Notes: generated from the sequence alone by a model not told the origin. Positions 8,123 through 18,127 are shown, counted from the first letter of the stretch. The stretch is 64,000 nt of DNA from Hyphomonas atlantica corrig. (GCF_000682715.1 NZ_AWFH01000008.1:1-64000), one strand, 5' to 3'. A program made the numbers and translations.

Positions 8123-9554
8123 TGCCCAGCGCCGACACGTCCACGCCCTGCGCGGCGAGGCCACCGATGACGTTTTCCTGTGTGCGCTCCAGATTGTGAT
8201 GGCGGGCGCTGTCGCGCAGGGCCATCAGGTCTTCCGCGCTCAGCCAGTCGCCCGCGCGGATCAGGGCCTCAGGTGCGTGCAAACAGGATATGTCCGACAG
8301 CGGATCACAGGCATAGAGCACAAGATCCGCCGCGCAGCCTTCGCGCGCGCAGCCATCCAGCCCCTCACGCTCCAGCACCCGCGCGGGCGCATCCGTCGCC
8401 GCCTTCAGGGCCTCAAACGGGGACAGCCCCGCCTCCACCATCAGCTCCAATTCCTCGACCAGGGACAGGCCCGGCACATTGGTGAAGATCCCCGCATCGC
8501 TGCCCGCGACCAGCGTGACGCCCGCTTCGTGCAGCCATCTGGTCATGCGCAGGTGAAACGCATCCCGTTCCGCCGTCGGCCCGGCCGGCGCGCCCGACCA
8601 GTATTCGTACATGTCGGTTTCCGTGGCTTGCACCAGAGGATTCAATAAGTCCGTCTCCGGACGGGTCAGCGCCGCGCCCTGCGTGTCTGCCACGCGCCAG
8701 AGATTGTGAAACGCCAGCAGCGTCGGCGTGACCGGCACACTGGCCTCGGCGATCTGTACGGCCAGCGCCCGCGCCGCTACCTCATCCTCCCGGTCGCTCA
8801 ACCCGTGCCAGACAATCGACTCCACATGCTCGATCGTCTCGAAGCCATCATCAAGGATTTCACTGAAGGCGATGTCGAATGGCGCTTCGAACGGCACGCC
8901 CGGTCCGCGCACCCCCTCGGGCGTGTGCCCGGTGATGATGAAGCCGCGCGCGTCCGCCTCTTCGCGCACCGCGCCATAGGCCTCGCGGGTGAGATTGGAA
9001 TACACTTTCAGGCGCGTGAAGCCCTGCTCGGCCTGCCATGCGATGGCGGCGCGCGCATCGTCTGCCGTCTCTACAAATTGATGGTTCACCTGCGCATTCG
9101 GCCCGGCGCTGTTCAGGATCGGCCCGGTGGTGACAAGGTGCGGCCCCATTACGGCGCCTGCCTCGATCTGCTCGGCCAGTGTCAGGTGAAACGGCAGGCC
9201 TGACATGTTGCGCACCCGCGTCACGCCCCAGGAGAGATACGCGCCAAGCTCCGCCTCATCCCAGACATGAACATGCATGTCGGTCAGGCCGGGGATCATG
9301 GTCAGCCCGCTGGCGTCCTGTTCCACTGTCGCGGTCAGGCCCGTCCGCGTCTCCGCAACGGCCAGAACCCCGCCATCGCCAATCAGGACGAAGGCATTGT
9401 CGCGCACCTCAGGGGCCTCGCCTGAAAAATCGATCACGCGAACATTGGAAACCAGCAGGTCACCTTGCAGGGGCTGCGTCTCCGGCCCCGGCGAGGCACA
9501 CGCCGCAACCAGTGCGCAGAGCGCCGCACCGCCCCATATCCCGAATTGCCGCAT
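8115..9554 (-). CDS. Lipoprotein amidohydrolase (imidazolonepropionase-like)
   Basis: A 479-residue metal-dependent hydrolase of the amidohydrolase superfamily with a lipoprotein signal (lipobox ALVAAC, C19), so it is anchored in the envelope. Motifs are GLTDMHVHVWDE (HxH metal pair), IITGHTPEG and IEHVES (metal histidines), and VAGSDAGIF (catalytic Asp region). This matches secreted Xaa-Pro dipeptidase or imidazolonepropionase-like members. The start is placed at the second ATG, because AGGGAG stands 6 nt before it and touches the first ATG (9560). It converges with the EEP gene and overlaps it by 8 bp. Confidence 0.88.
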   Translation of the reverse strand: MRQFGIWGGAALCALVAACASPGPETQPLQGDLLVSNVRVIDFSGEAPEVRDNAFVLIGDGGVLAVAETRTGLTATVEQDASGLTMIPGLTDMHVHVWDEAELGAYLSWGVTRVRNMSGLPFHLTLAEQIEAGAVMGPHLVTTGPILNSAGPNAQVNHQFVETADDARAAIAWQAEQGFTRLKVYSNLTREAYGAVREEADARGFIITGHTPEGVRGPGVPFEAPFDIAFSEILDDGFETIEHVESIVWHGLSDREDEVAARALAVQIAEASVPVTPTLLAFHNLWRVADTQGAALTRPETDLLNPLVQATETDMYEYWSGAPAGPTAERDAFHLRMTRWLHEAGVTLVAGSDAGIFTNVPGLSLVEELELMVEAGLSPFEALKAATDAPARVLEREGLDGCAREGCAADLVLYACDPLSDISCLHAPEALIRAGDWLSAEDLMALRDSARHHNLERTQENVIGGLAAQGVDVSALGIN

Positions 9555-9651
9555 ATACATCTCCCTGACCGGCTACGAGTCGATCAGACTATAACCGCGC
9601 AGGAAACTGGAACCAGCCCGACAATGGAAAGAGGTGTCTGAGCCAGCGGCG

Positions 9652-10941
9652 CTAGCTCAGCGCGCGCCAGCCGATGTCGCGGCGGCAGAAGCCTTCAGGC
9701 CAGTCAATCTGCTCGACGCCGGCATAGGCGCGGTCGACGGCCTCTTTCAGCGTTTCGCCACTGGCCGTGACGTTCAACACACGCCCACCATTGGCCACCA
9801 GCGCGCCACCCTCATCAATATCGGTGCCCGCATGGAACACGGTGACGCCCGGCAATTCATTGGCCGGTTTCACGCCGCGAATGATGGAGCCCTTGGCATA
9901 GCTGCCCGGATAGCCTTCCGTGGCCAGAACAATCGTTGCTGTCGGCTCGAACCCGTCCAGCTCCAGCAGCGCTTCGAAGGCCTCTTCATTGCCCTCCAGG
10001 CCGCCCGTCGCCGCGCCCAGAATGGCCGGCACGATGTCGCCCTTCAGGCCTTTCATCAGGACCTGGCATTCAGGGTCTCCGAACCGCGCATTGAACTCCA
10101 CAACCTTCGGCCCGGACTCAGTCACCATGATGCCGACATAGAGCACGCCCTGATACGGCATGCCGTCCGCCTTCATGCCCTTCAGCATGGGCTGCACGAT
10201 CTCTGCCTTCACGCGGGCAAGAATATCATCGGTCACCACAGGCGCCGGGGCGTAGGCGCCCATGCCGCCCGTATTCGGCCCGGTATCGCCATCGCCCGCG
10301 CGCTTGTGGTCCTGCGCCGCGGGCAGGTAAACTGCGCCGGCGCCATCGGTGATCACGAAGATGCTGGCTTCCTCGCCATGCATGAATTCCTCGATCACCA
10401 GCGTCGCGGAGGCATCGCCAAACTTGCCGGACAGCATCTCGTCGATCTCGGCGTCGGCCTGCTCCAGCGTCTCGGCAATCACCACGCCCTTGCCCGCGGC
10501 CAGGCCATCGGCCTTCAGCACATAGGGCGCTTCCAGTGTGCGCAGATAGGATTTCGCCAGCACCGGATCGGTGAACTCACCATAGGCCGCGGTCGGCACG
10601 CCATATTGCACCATACGCGCCTTGGAGAACGCCTTGGAGCTTTCCAGCTGCGCCGCCTGCTGGCTGGGCCCGAACACGTCAAAGCCCCGCGCCCGCAAGA
10701 TGTCTGCAAGCCCCTCGGCCAGTGGCGCTTCCGGTCCGATGACCACAAGGTCCGGCTCCACCTGCAGCGTCAGCTGCACCAGCTTGTCGATATCGGTGAC
10801 TGCCACATCGAAACAGGGGCCGATCTCGTCCATGCCGGGATTGCCCGGTGTCGAGTGAACCATGTCCACCAGTGGCGATTGCGCCATTTTCCACGCCAGG
10901 GCGTGTTCACGCCCGCCCGATCCGATCAGAAGAATGTTCAT
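9652..10941 (-). CDS. purD: Phosphoribosylamine-glycine ligase
   Basis: GAR synthetase, the second step of de novo purine synthesis: joins glycine to phosphoribosylamine using ATP. The 429-residue protein begins MNILLIGSGGREHALAWK, as PurD proteins do. The ATP-grasp domain follows with KADGLAAGKGVVIAE, EEFMHGEEASIFV and VEFNARFGDPECQ, and the usual C-terminal hinge domain ends the protein. A start at 10953 (MSAA-) is also open; I prefer the start matching the family N-terminus, since neither has a clear ribosome site. The gene stands alone. Confidence 0.95.
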   Translation of the reverse strand: MNILLIGSGGREHALAWKMAQSPLVDMVHSTPGNPGMDEIGPCFDVAVTDIDKLVQLTLQVEPDLVVIGPEAPLAEGLADILRARGFDVFGPSQQAAQLESSKAFSKARMVQYGVPTAAYGEFTDPVLAKSYLRTLEAPYVLKADGLAAGKGVVIAETLEQADAEIDEMLSGKFGDASATLVIEEFMHGEEASIFVITDGAGAVYLPAAQDHKRAGDGDTGPNTGGMGAYAPAPVVTDDILARVKAEIVQPMLKGMKADGMPYQGVLYVGIMVTESGPKVVEFNARFGDPECQVLMKGLKGDIVPAILGAATGGLEGNEEAFEALLELDGFEPTATIVLATEGYPGSYAKGSIIRGVKPANELPGVTVFHAGTDIDEGGALVANGGRVLNVTASGETLKEAVDRAYAGVEQIDWPEGFCRRDIGWRALS

Positions 10942-11183
10942 GGCCGCGCTCATTGCGCGGGTTGGCCCCCGGAATCAAGCCCTCAGCGGCGCAGACCGCT
11001 CACACTGCCCGCCACCGCCGGCTTTGCTGGCAGAGCCAGATGGGGAAAGTGGCAACCCTATCCTCATCCATTTCGTGCACTCACCCTAAAAAATACAAAT
11101 ATTTACAAGGAATTGATACCAGCCCACCTGGTGCTCTCCCGCTGCCAATCCGGCAGGGGTGGGCGCCTGTCAGGGTCAGGGCC

Positions 11184-11870
11184 ATGCAAGCGCGTTCTGA
11201 CTCCTCCCTGTTTGGCCTGATCGAGTTCTGGTGGTCCGTGGCCAGCTATCTCGCTTCATCGGCCCACACCGGGCTCGGCCTCTGGCCGGTTCCGGCCAAG
11301 CCCTTCCTGCCCCGCGCAGAGCATGAGCGCCTTGGCGGCCTCGTCACCTTCCTTGAAGCCATCCTGCGCCGCCTGCTCTATCTCGAAGCCTAGGATCTGG
11401 GGGCCCTTCCAACATGCTCGCTCAACGGGCTCATCGCGGTGCCGACGCGCTCCCAACCACACCAAGACGCCCCGCCCGGCAAAGCCCTTGGGTCACAGCC
11501 GCGCTTCAGGCTGATGGAATCGACGCCGCGCAAGGCGGCCAATCCCCCACCGAAACAGTTCCGCACCGGGCCGCGCATACGCTTCCTGGACGAGCCCGCA
11601 CCGGTTGACCTTCGGGATTATCCCGCGCTGCCGACTGACATTTTGCCCAGCGGAATTCTCATCCGTCGACTGCGGGCGATTAACCATGCACTGGACCATC
11701 CGGGCCAATATATAACCCGGATGCGTCGTCTGATCGGTGCGGCTGCGCCCGTCTTGCGCACGGCCTGCCCGCCTGTGTTCAGGTCGCGCAGACTGAAGCA
11801 TCTACAACAGGAAAGCGCCCGTGATCTGCACGCTGTTGCGATGATGGCGCACGCTCCGGACACGTCCTGA
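11184..11870 (+). pseudogene. Small hypothetical gene interrupted by an in-frame TAG
   Basis: One frame runs from the ATG at 11184 to TGA at 11870, broken only by TAG at 11391-11393. The first part (69 codons) starts MQARSDSSLFGLIEFW and ends LEAILRRLLYLEA. After the TAG the same frame goes on with DLGALPTCSLN and an Arg/Pro-rich sequence ending RRLKHLQQESARDLHA. The layout resembles a family of short uncharacterised alphaproteobacterial proteins with an LRRLL helix followed by a Pro/Arg-rich tail, though I recall this only loosely. Either the gene is inactivated by one base change, the halves are separate ORFs, or there is readthrough. No function can be given. Confidence 0.45.
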
Positions 11871-12056
11871 ACCCGCCTGAAATCCATCCTTTCCGCGCGA
11901 AGCCAACCGGCTGTCGCGCCGCCAGCGCTGGTTAACATATCCTTTCCGGGGCCGGATCATTTGGCTGGCATGGTTTTACCGAGAAGTTATCCCGATCTGC
12001 GATGGTACGGCGTGAACCTAAAAAGGCCAGGTGAGGCTATCTCAGGGGTGGGAACC

Positions 12057-13499
12057 ATGATTATCCTGAATTTTGCGGCAGCACAGCTCAAAACGTTGCG
12101 CCGCCTGAAAGACGAAACCGAAGGCAATGTCGCGATCATTTTCGCACTGTTGACCATTCCGCTTTTCCTGCTGATGGGATTTGCGATTGACCTTCAACAG
12201 GTCAACACCGCGAAGAACCGTGTGCAGTACATTCTGGACAGCGCGGTGATCGCCGGCGCGCGGGAAATGCAGGAGGGCAAGTCAGACACTCAGATCAAGG
12301 CCTACATCCTGAACTATTTCGAATCCGCGATGAAAGCCCAGGGCATGGCGACAGATTGCGCTGACCCCGTCTCCACCATTGCCAGCGAATCTCAGGACAT
12401 TTCCGTTACGGTGCGCTGTGACCAGCCGACCTCGATCATGCAGATCACCGGCACGAAAGAGCTGACCTTTGGCGTCACATCCGCATCGACCTATGGTATC
12501 GGCAAGGTCGATATCGCCTTTGTGTTCGACGTCTCCGGCTCCATGGGCGGCAGCAAGATGACGGCTCTGAAAGATGCCGCGGAAACGGCAGTTGATGTGC
12601 TTATCCCCGTCAAGGATGATGGCACAACCGGCGAAGTTCGCATCGGCATGGCGTCCTATTCCTCAATGGTGGATGCAGGCAGCGACTATTTCCTCAAGGC
12701 CACAGGCAAGACACCTATCCGTATCTATACGGAAACTTATACAACTCGCGAGTTCGTCGGCTACGAATATGTCTGCACACGGGAGCGGCGCGATGGCAGT
12801 TGCCGCAGATGGGGCTACGAAGCCATCTATGCTGATGTTGAAAAAACAGCCACGAAGACCGTCAACAATACTTGCGTAAAAGAGCGGATTGGAGACGACG
12901 CCTTCACGGATGCTGATCCCGGCCCGTATGCCTGGATCGAAGCGGCCGAGGCCTACATCCAGCGCGACCGTGACGGCGACCCATACACTGACTATTACGG
13001 AAACCCGTACTGGACGGTGGAAAGCTGCAACCCGATCGGCCCTCAACCGATGACGGCCAATCGCGACAAGCTGTATGACTATATCGATGACCTGAATGCG
13101 AGCGGCGGCACAGCCGGTCACCTCGGCATCGCCTGGGGCTGGTATCTGATCGCGCCGGATTGGGATACGGTCTGGCCGGCTGGCTCTGATCCCTACCCTT
13201 ACGACGAACCGGACTCCGCCAAGGCCATGATCATCATGACGGATGGTGAGTTCAACCAGGAGTACAACACCTCTGAAGGCGACTCCTTCGACCAGTCCAA
13301 GAAGATGTGCGACGGCATCAAGGAACAGGGCATCAAGGTCTATACCGTGGCCTTCAGCGCCCCGCGGGCTGGCCGCGAGATCCTGGCCTATTGCGCCTCC
13401 GGGGAGGAGTTCACCTTCACCCCTGACAGCTCCGAAGAGCTGAAGGAAGCCTACACGAAGATCGCCCAGTCGATCTCCGACCTGCGCATCCGCTACTAA
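12057..13499 (+). CDS. TadE/TadG-like pilus assembly protein with vWA domain
   Basis: A 480-residue protein with an N-terminal TadG-type segment (ETEGNVAIIFALLTIPLFLL, then GFAIDLQQVN), which anchors it in the inner membrane with the rest outside. A von Willebrand factor A domain begins around VFDVSGSMGG, the MIDAS metal site, and includes IIMTDGEFNQ and the final TFTPDSSEEL. Between them is a Tyr/Cys-rich insertion (TYTTREFVGYEYVCTRER). TadG proteins work with Flp/Tad pili, but no other tad gene is nearby, so this is an orphan. The start is set at the ATG in GGGAACCATG. The frame is open upstream (to 11961) without family-like sequence. Confidence 0.8.
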   Translation: MIILNFAAAQLKTLRRLKDETEGNVAIIFALLTIPLFLLMGFAIDLQQVNTAKNRVQYILDSAVIAGAREMQEGKSDTQIKAYILNYFESAMKAQGMATDCADPVSTIASESQDISVTVRCDQPTSIMQITGTKELTFGVTSASTYGIGKVDIAFVFDVSGSMGGSKMTALKDAAETAVDVLIPVKDDGTTGEVRIGMASYSSMVDAGSDYFLKATGKTPIRIYTETYTTREFVGYEYVCTRERRDGSCRRWGYEAIYADVEKTATKTVNNTCVKERIGDDAFTDADPGPYAWIEAAEAYIQRDRDGDPYTDYYGNPYWTVESCNPIGPQPMTANRDKLYDYIDDLNASGGTAGHLGIAWGWYLIAPDWDTVWPAGSDPYPYDEPDSAKAMIIMTDGEFNQEYNTSEGDSFDQSKKMCDGIKEQGIKVYTVAFSAPRAGREILAYCASGEEFTFTPDSSEELKEAYTKIAQSISDLRIRY

Positions 13500-13510
13500 T
13501 CCGGAAATCA

Positions 13511-13536
13511 GGCAGCGCTCCCCCGGGGGCGCTGCC
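13511..13536 (+). terminator. Hairpin after the TadG-like gene
   Basis: GGCAGCGC (13511-13518) pairs with GCGCTGCC (13529-13536), and the C5/G4 run between them extends the stem. It begins 12 bp after the stop codon. The T tract is weak (AATTCC), so efficient termination is not assured. Confidence 0.5.
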
Positions 13537-13736
13537 AATTCCAGCATCATATTTTCTCTATTAAAATCAAGTGCTTGCACAACAGGCCCGCACAGGCGCG
13601 GCACAAGAGCGCCGAAATTGACAGCGCGCACTCGCTCACATTGATCTGAGTTGTAGACAGGCCCCCAACTTCCGTCATAATGCAGTTTGAAAACAGCGCG
13701 CTCGGCGCTGCACAAACCCTGATCGGGAGCCCCGTC

Positions 13737-15590
13737 ATGAAGCGGGATGTTTTGTCTAGCGCTCCCTCGCCGGTTGCGAACACGCCTGCCTTGTCGGCAG
13801 ACGAAAGTTCCTGGCTTAGCGCCATCATCACGTCGTCCACCGACGCCATCATTTCCAAGACCACAGACGGCATCATCGCCAGCTGGAACCCAGCGGCTGA
13901 ACGCCTGTTCGGCTATGCCCCTCAGGAAGTGATCGGCAAGTCCATTCGCCTGCTGATCCCCGAAGACAGGCAAACGGAAGAGGATGAAATCCTCACCGCG
14001 ATTCAGGCCAACAAGACCGTTTCAAATCTAAGGACAGTCCGCCGCCACAAGGACGGCCATGATTTGCATATCATGGTCACCGTCTCTCCCATCCATGATG
14101 CAGATGGCAAGATCGTCGGCGCGTCAAAGATCGTGCGGGACCTGTCTGCCGAACTCGAAAGCCGGGAAAAGCTTGAGCAGAGCGAAACCCAGTTCAAGGC
14201 CCTCGCCGACAACATTCCCCAGCTCGCCTGGATGTGTGATCCAAACGGCCAGATCTTCTGGTACAACAAGCGCTGGTATGAATTCACAGGCGCTGATGAA
14301 TCGACCACGCTGGGGCATGGCTGGAAGTCCGTTCACCATCCCGAACATGAAGCGCGCGCGACCGAGCATTTCCTCAGCTCCCTCAAGAAGGGAGAAGTCT
14401 GGGAAGATACATTTCCCTTGCGCGGCAAGGATGGAAAGTTCCGCTGGTTCCTTTCCCGCGCCCATCCGATCAGAGGTGATGACGGCAACATCATCATGTG
14501 GTTCGGCACCAATACGGATGTGACCGACCAGAAACAGCGCGAGGAGCGTATTCAGCTCCTTCTGGGTGAAGTGAACCACCGCGCCAAGAACATGCTGACC
14601 CTGGTTCAGGCAATCGCACGCCAGACGATGGCCAGCGGCGAAAACTTCCTGGACCGCTTCTCAGAGCGCATGCGCTCTCTGGCTTCCAGCCAGGATTTGC
14701 TGGTCAGTTCCGGCTGGCGCGGCGCACGCGTGGAAGACATCATGAGCTCCCAGCTCGCCCATCTGGAAGACTTCATCGGCACCCGGATCATCCTGAACGG
14801 CCCGCATGTTCGCCTCACCTCGGCGGCGGCACAATCGCTGGGCATGGCACTGCATGAGCTGGCCACCAATGCCGGCAAGTATGGCGCATTGTCCAATGAT
14901 ACCGGTCAGGTTCAAATCACCTGGAACATCCGGACGGATGAGGATGTAAACCGGTTCGAGATCAACTGGATCGAAAGTGGCGGCCCCCCCGTTGAGGCGC
15001 CTGAGCGCCGGGGCTTCGGCTCAACCGTTATCGAAAAGATGACGCGCATCGCGTTCGGCTATCCCGTGAAGCTGGAATTCCCGCCGGAAGGCCTGCAATG
15101 GCACCTCTTCAGCGTCGATGACCGCGTTTTCGAATCCGACTTCGTGCCAGAACCGTCAAAGTCAGAGGCGCCTGATCCGCAATCCGTGGCCCCCGTTTCC
15201 GGGACACAGCAATCCCCGAGCGCCCATCGCCGGGTGCTGGTGGTTGAGGATGAGGCGATCATCGCCATCGACATGGCGGCCGCACTGGAAGATGCCGGTT
15301 ATGCCGTCATCGGGCCGGTCGGCTCTGTGTTCGAGGCAATGCAATTGCTGGATGAGACACCTTGCGACTGCGCTGTGCTGGACATCAATCTGGCAGGGGA
15401 AACCTCCGCGCCTGTGGCCGGACGTCTGCTGCAACAGGGCGTTCCGTTTGTGACCGTCTCTGGCAACACGCCGGAAACCAGCGGCGCGGAATTCAGTCAG
15501 GCACCTTTCCTGTCAAAGCCGATCATCACGAGCAAGCTGCTAACCCAATTGTCCCGCATGCTTACTGAAACGGCTCCGCAAACTCGTTAG
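13737..15590 (+). CDS. PAS-PAS-HWE hybrid histidine kinase with C-terminal receiver
   Basis: A 617-residue soluble sensor kinase. Two PAS domains (about 23-140 and 150-265) precede an HWE-type dimerisation domain with phospho-acceptor H281 in LLGEVNHRAKNML. The kinase domain has H373-E374 and N378 (HELATNAGKYG) and W411-x-E413, the HWE hallmark. A receiver domain (about 498-610) carries VVEDEA and phospho-acceptor D549 in CAVLDINL. The start at 13737 has GGGAG 7 nt upstream; an upstream ATG at 13680 is also in frame. No membrane segment, so it reads a cytoplasmic signal. It converges with a second HWE kinase and overlaps its end by 29 bp. Confidence 0.9.
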   Translation: MKRDVLSSAPSPVANTPALSADESSWLSAIITSSTDAIISKTTDGIIASWNPAAERLFGYAPQEVIGKSIRLLIPEDRQTEEDEILTAIQANKTVSNLRTVRRHKDGHDLHIMVTVSPIHDADGKIVGASKIVRDLSAELESREKLEQSETQFKALADNIPQLAWMCDPNGQIFWYNKRWYEFTGADESTTLGHGWKSVHHPEHEARATEHFLSSLKKGEVWEDTFPLRGKDGKFRWFLSRAHPIRGDDGNIIMWFGTNTDVTDQKQREERIQLLLGEVNHRAKNMLTLVQAIARQTMASGENFLDRFSERMRSLASSQDLLVSSGWRGARVEDIMSSQLAHLEDFIGTRIILNGPHVRLTSAAAQSLGMALHELATNAGKYGALSNDTGQVQITWNIRTDEDVNRFEINWIESGGPPVEAPERRGFGSTVIEKMTRIAFGYPVKLEFPPEGLQWHLFSVDDRVFESDFVPEPSKSEAPDPQSVAPVSGTQQSPSAHRRVLVVEDEAIIAIDMAAALEDAGYAVIGPVGSVFEAMQLLDETPCDCAVLDINLAGETSAPVAGRLLQQGVPFVTVSGNTPETSGAEFSQAPFLSKPIITSKLLTQLSRMLTETAPQTR

Positions 15591-16590
15591 CGGCGTCCTC
15601 ATAGGATGACGGCAGCAATTGGGTATGGATCGTCACGATCAGACCGTCATCCGTATATTCACGCTCAACCCGCGTGCGCGGGAACATCTTGAAGATCTGC
15701 GTTCCGAAACCTGTCCGGGCAGGTGGCTGAACCGGGCCCACACCCGTTTCTTTCCAGACGGAAACCACAATATTGTCTTCCAGCTTCCAGCTGAGATGGA
15801 GATGGCCGCCGGGCACGGAGAAACATCCAAACTTGCGCGCGTTGGCTGCGAGCTCGTGCGCAATCATCGCGGCATCCTTGCTCGCCTTCACGGTGAGCAG
15901 GAAATCCGGGCCATCCAGTGTGAAGCGGCTCGCATTCCGTCCGACGATCGCAATCAGTTCGTTCTCAAGAATGTCCCGCAGCCTGAGACCGCGCCAATTC
16001 CGGCGGCTCAGCTCGAAATAGGTCCGGCTCATGGACGCCAGCCGCTCGTTGAAATCCTTGACATACGTGCCAACGTCATCTGCGCTTTCGCCTGAAATCC
16101 GGGACGTGGCCATGATCACCGCAAACATGTTGCGAATGCGGTGGGCCAGCTCGTTTTCCATATAGTCGTTTTGGCGCTTCAGCTCGACTTGCGTCGTAAT
16201 GTCTTCCGCCCGCTGGATCATGTGCGTGACATTGCCAGCCTCATCATAGTGAGGGTCCTGAACAGCTTGCCAGACGCGAGTCTCAACGGTGCCATCCGGC
16301 ATGGTCAGTTCGTAAGGCTGGGCATCCAGCGTCGTGCGTTTGCCGCTGAAGACTTCCCGGAATTTCGCCTCCACCGGTTCCTGGCGGCCCCTCACATCGG
16401 GGAAGATGTCGAATATGTACTGTCCCGCCAGACGCTCCCAGTCAGTTTCTGTGGCGGTCATGTATGCGTCGTTGGCGTAGGCGAAGCGCAGATCCTTGTT
16501 CAGAATCATCATGGGCATGGCCCAGGAGTCGGCCACATCCCGAAACAGCTTTTCGCCAAAACTGTCCGGCATTGAATCGTGACGTGTCAT
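15562..16590 (-). CDS. PAS-HWE histidine kinase
   Basis: A 342-residue cytoplasmic kinase with one PAS domain (about 12-135, with NKDLRFAYANDAYM and TMPDGTVETRVW). The HWE H-box contains H150 in ELAHRIRNMFAVIM. The ATP-binding part follows, with HELAANARKFG, W-K-E in VVSVWKETG, and TGFGTQIFK. No receiver is fused, so it must signal to a separate partner, not found in this neighbourhood. The start at 16590 (MTRHDSM) is preceded by CGAGGT about 12 nt upstream; starts at 16626 and 16689 are open alternatives. HWE kinases are common in alphaproteobacterial stress and light signalling. Confidence 0.88.
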   Translation of the reverse strand: MTRHDSMPDSFGEKLFRDVADSWAMPMMILNKDLRFAYANDAYMTATETDWERLAGQYIFDIFPDVRGRQEPVEAKFREVFSGKRTTLDAQPYELTMPDGTVETRVWQAVQDPHYDEAGNVTHMIQRAEDITTQVELKRQNDYMENELAHRIRNMFAVIMATSRISGESADDVGTYVKDFNERLASMSRTYFELSRRNWRGLRLRDILENELIAIVGRNASRFTLDGPDFLLTVKASKDAAMIAHELAANARKFGCFSVPGGHLHLSWKLEDNIVVSVWKETGVGPVQPPARTGFGTQIFKMFPRTRVEREYTDDGLIVTIHTQLLPSSYEDAANEFAEPFQ

Positions 16591-16696
16591 GCGAATGTTT
16601 TTACCTCGTACACCCCGAACTTTCATCAAATCTGTTAACAGTGAGTGACCACATCTGCACCCCTGAAGAACACTTGCCCTGCCCGGCATCCCCTAT

Positions 16697-18127
16697 ATGA
16701 CTGTGATCATGCCGTCTGATACGCCCCCCTCCAATGATGCCGCCCTGTCGGTTTCCGACCTCGCCGCCAGCCTGAAGCGCACGGTTGAGACCAATTACGA
16801 TCATGTGGTCGTCCGCGGCGAATTGGGCCGCGTCACCCTTGCCCGGTCCGGTCACATGTATTGCGATCTGAAAGACGACAAGGCCGTGCTGAATACGGTG
16901 ATGTGGAAGGGACAGGTCAACCGCCTGCCCTTCAAGCCGGAAGAGGGTCTCGAAGTCATCGCGACGGGCCGTTTATCCATCTATGAGGGCCGATCCAACT
17001 ACCAGATGATCGCCTCTTCCATGCGCCCGGCAGGCGCTGGCGCTCTCATGGCCCTGCTGGAGGAGCGGAAGAAGAAGTTCGCCGCCGAAGGCCTGTTCGC
17101 CCCCGAGCACAAGAAGAAACTGCCCTACCTGCCCCGCACGATTGGCGTGGTCACCAGCCCGACCGGGGCGGTGATCCGGGATATCCTGCACCGCATCCGT
17201 GACCGGTTTCCGGTGCGCGTCATTGTCTGGCCAGCACTGGTTCAGGGTGACAGCGCTGCCGGACAGATCACAGCGGGGATCGAAGGCTTCAATACCATGA
17301 CCGGCGCTGACCGTCCGGACGTGCTGATCGTCGCGCGGGGCGGTGGCTCGATCGAAGATCTCTGGCCATTCAATGAGGAAAACGTCGTTCGCGCCGCCTT
17401 CAACAGCGAGATCCCGCTGATCTCTGCAGTGGGGCATGAGACTGACACAACGCTCATCGATTACGTATCCGACGCCCGCGCGCCGACCCCGACCGGAGCG
17501 GCAGAAATTGCTGTGCCTGTTCGCTCTGAATTGCTGCTGATGACGGGAGAGCATGGCGAGCGCCTGAAGCGCGCTCTGGCCCGCCGCATCGGCCAATCAC
17601 GCGACAAGCTGGCGGCAGCGCGACTGCCCCGCCCCGAATCCCTGCTGCAGGCCAAGCGCCAGCGGCTCGACTATGCCAGCGCGAGCCTTCCCAAGGCGGC
17701 GCTCGCGCTCGTTCAGAAAGCCCGCCTGCGGGTCTCCCGGCTGGCGATCAGCCCGGCCAGTCTCAACGCCGAAATCCGGGCCTCGAAACAGCGCCTGCGT
17801 GACACAGCCGTCCGCGCGCGCCCGGCGCTCAACCGCCTGATCGAAGCCCGGCGGAACACGCTGGCCGCACAAGGCAAACTGCTGGAAACACTGTCCTATC
17901 AGTCAACACTGAAGCGCGGCTATGCCATCGTGCGCGATACCGATGGCAATCTTGTTCGCTCCGCGACGGCCGCCGCCTCCACACCCAGCTTCAAGGTCAG
18001 CTTCGGTGATGGCGATGTCATGGCGCGCCCGGACGGAGCCACACCGCCTTCGCCACCGCCTGCGCCGCCAGTTCCAAAAGCGGCAAAGCCAACGAAGCCG
18101 AAGACCGATCAGGGCTCCCTCTTCTAG
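16697..18127 (+). CDS. xseA: Exodeoxyribonuclease VII large subunit
   Basis: Catalytic large subunit of exonuclease VII, which degrades single-stranded DNA to oligonucleotides together with XseB (not encoded here). The N-terminal OB fold includes VRGELGRVTLARSGHMY. The catalytic core has GVVTSPTGAVIRDIL, LIVARGGGSIEDLWPF and AVGHETDTTLIDYVSD, all family hallmarks. A long basic coiled-coil region and a C-terminal segment with LKRGYAIV follow. The tail is Pro/Lys-rich. At 476 aa it is of normal length. The start at 16697 or the ATG at 16709 (MPSDTPP) are both possible. It is divergent from the PAS-HWE kinase gene. Confidence 0.95.
   Translation: MTVIMPSDTPPSNDAALSVSDLAASLKRTVETNYDHVVVRGELGRVTLARSGHMYCDLKDDKAVLNTVMWKGQVNRLPFKPEEGLEVIATGRLSIYEGRSNYQMIASSMRPAGAGALMALLEERKKKFAAEGLFAPEHKKKLPYLPRTIGVVTSPTGAVIRDILHRIRDRFPVRVIVWPALVQGDSAAGQITAGIEGFNTMTGADRPDVLIVARGGGSIEDLWPFNEENVVRAAFNSEIPLISAVGHETDTTLIDYVSDARAPTPTGAAEIAVPVRSELLLMTGEHGERLKRALARRIGQSRDKLAAARLPRPESLLQAKRQRLDYASASLPKAALALVQKARLRVSRLAISPASLNAEIRASKQRLRDTAVRARPALNRLIEARRNTLAAQGKLLETLSYQSTLKRGYAIVRDTDGNLVRSATAAASTPSFKVSFGDGDVMARPDGATPPSPPPAPPVPKAAKPTKPKTDQGSLF

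Noticed and set aside
9634-11220. Open frame of 528 codons on the + strand opposite purD
   Set aside because: It is antisense to a certain purD gene and its composition (His/Arg/Gly-rich, no motif) is that of a shadow frame in GC-rich DNA. The same holds for frames opposite the ECF41 gene, the EEP gene and the TadG-like gene.
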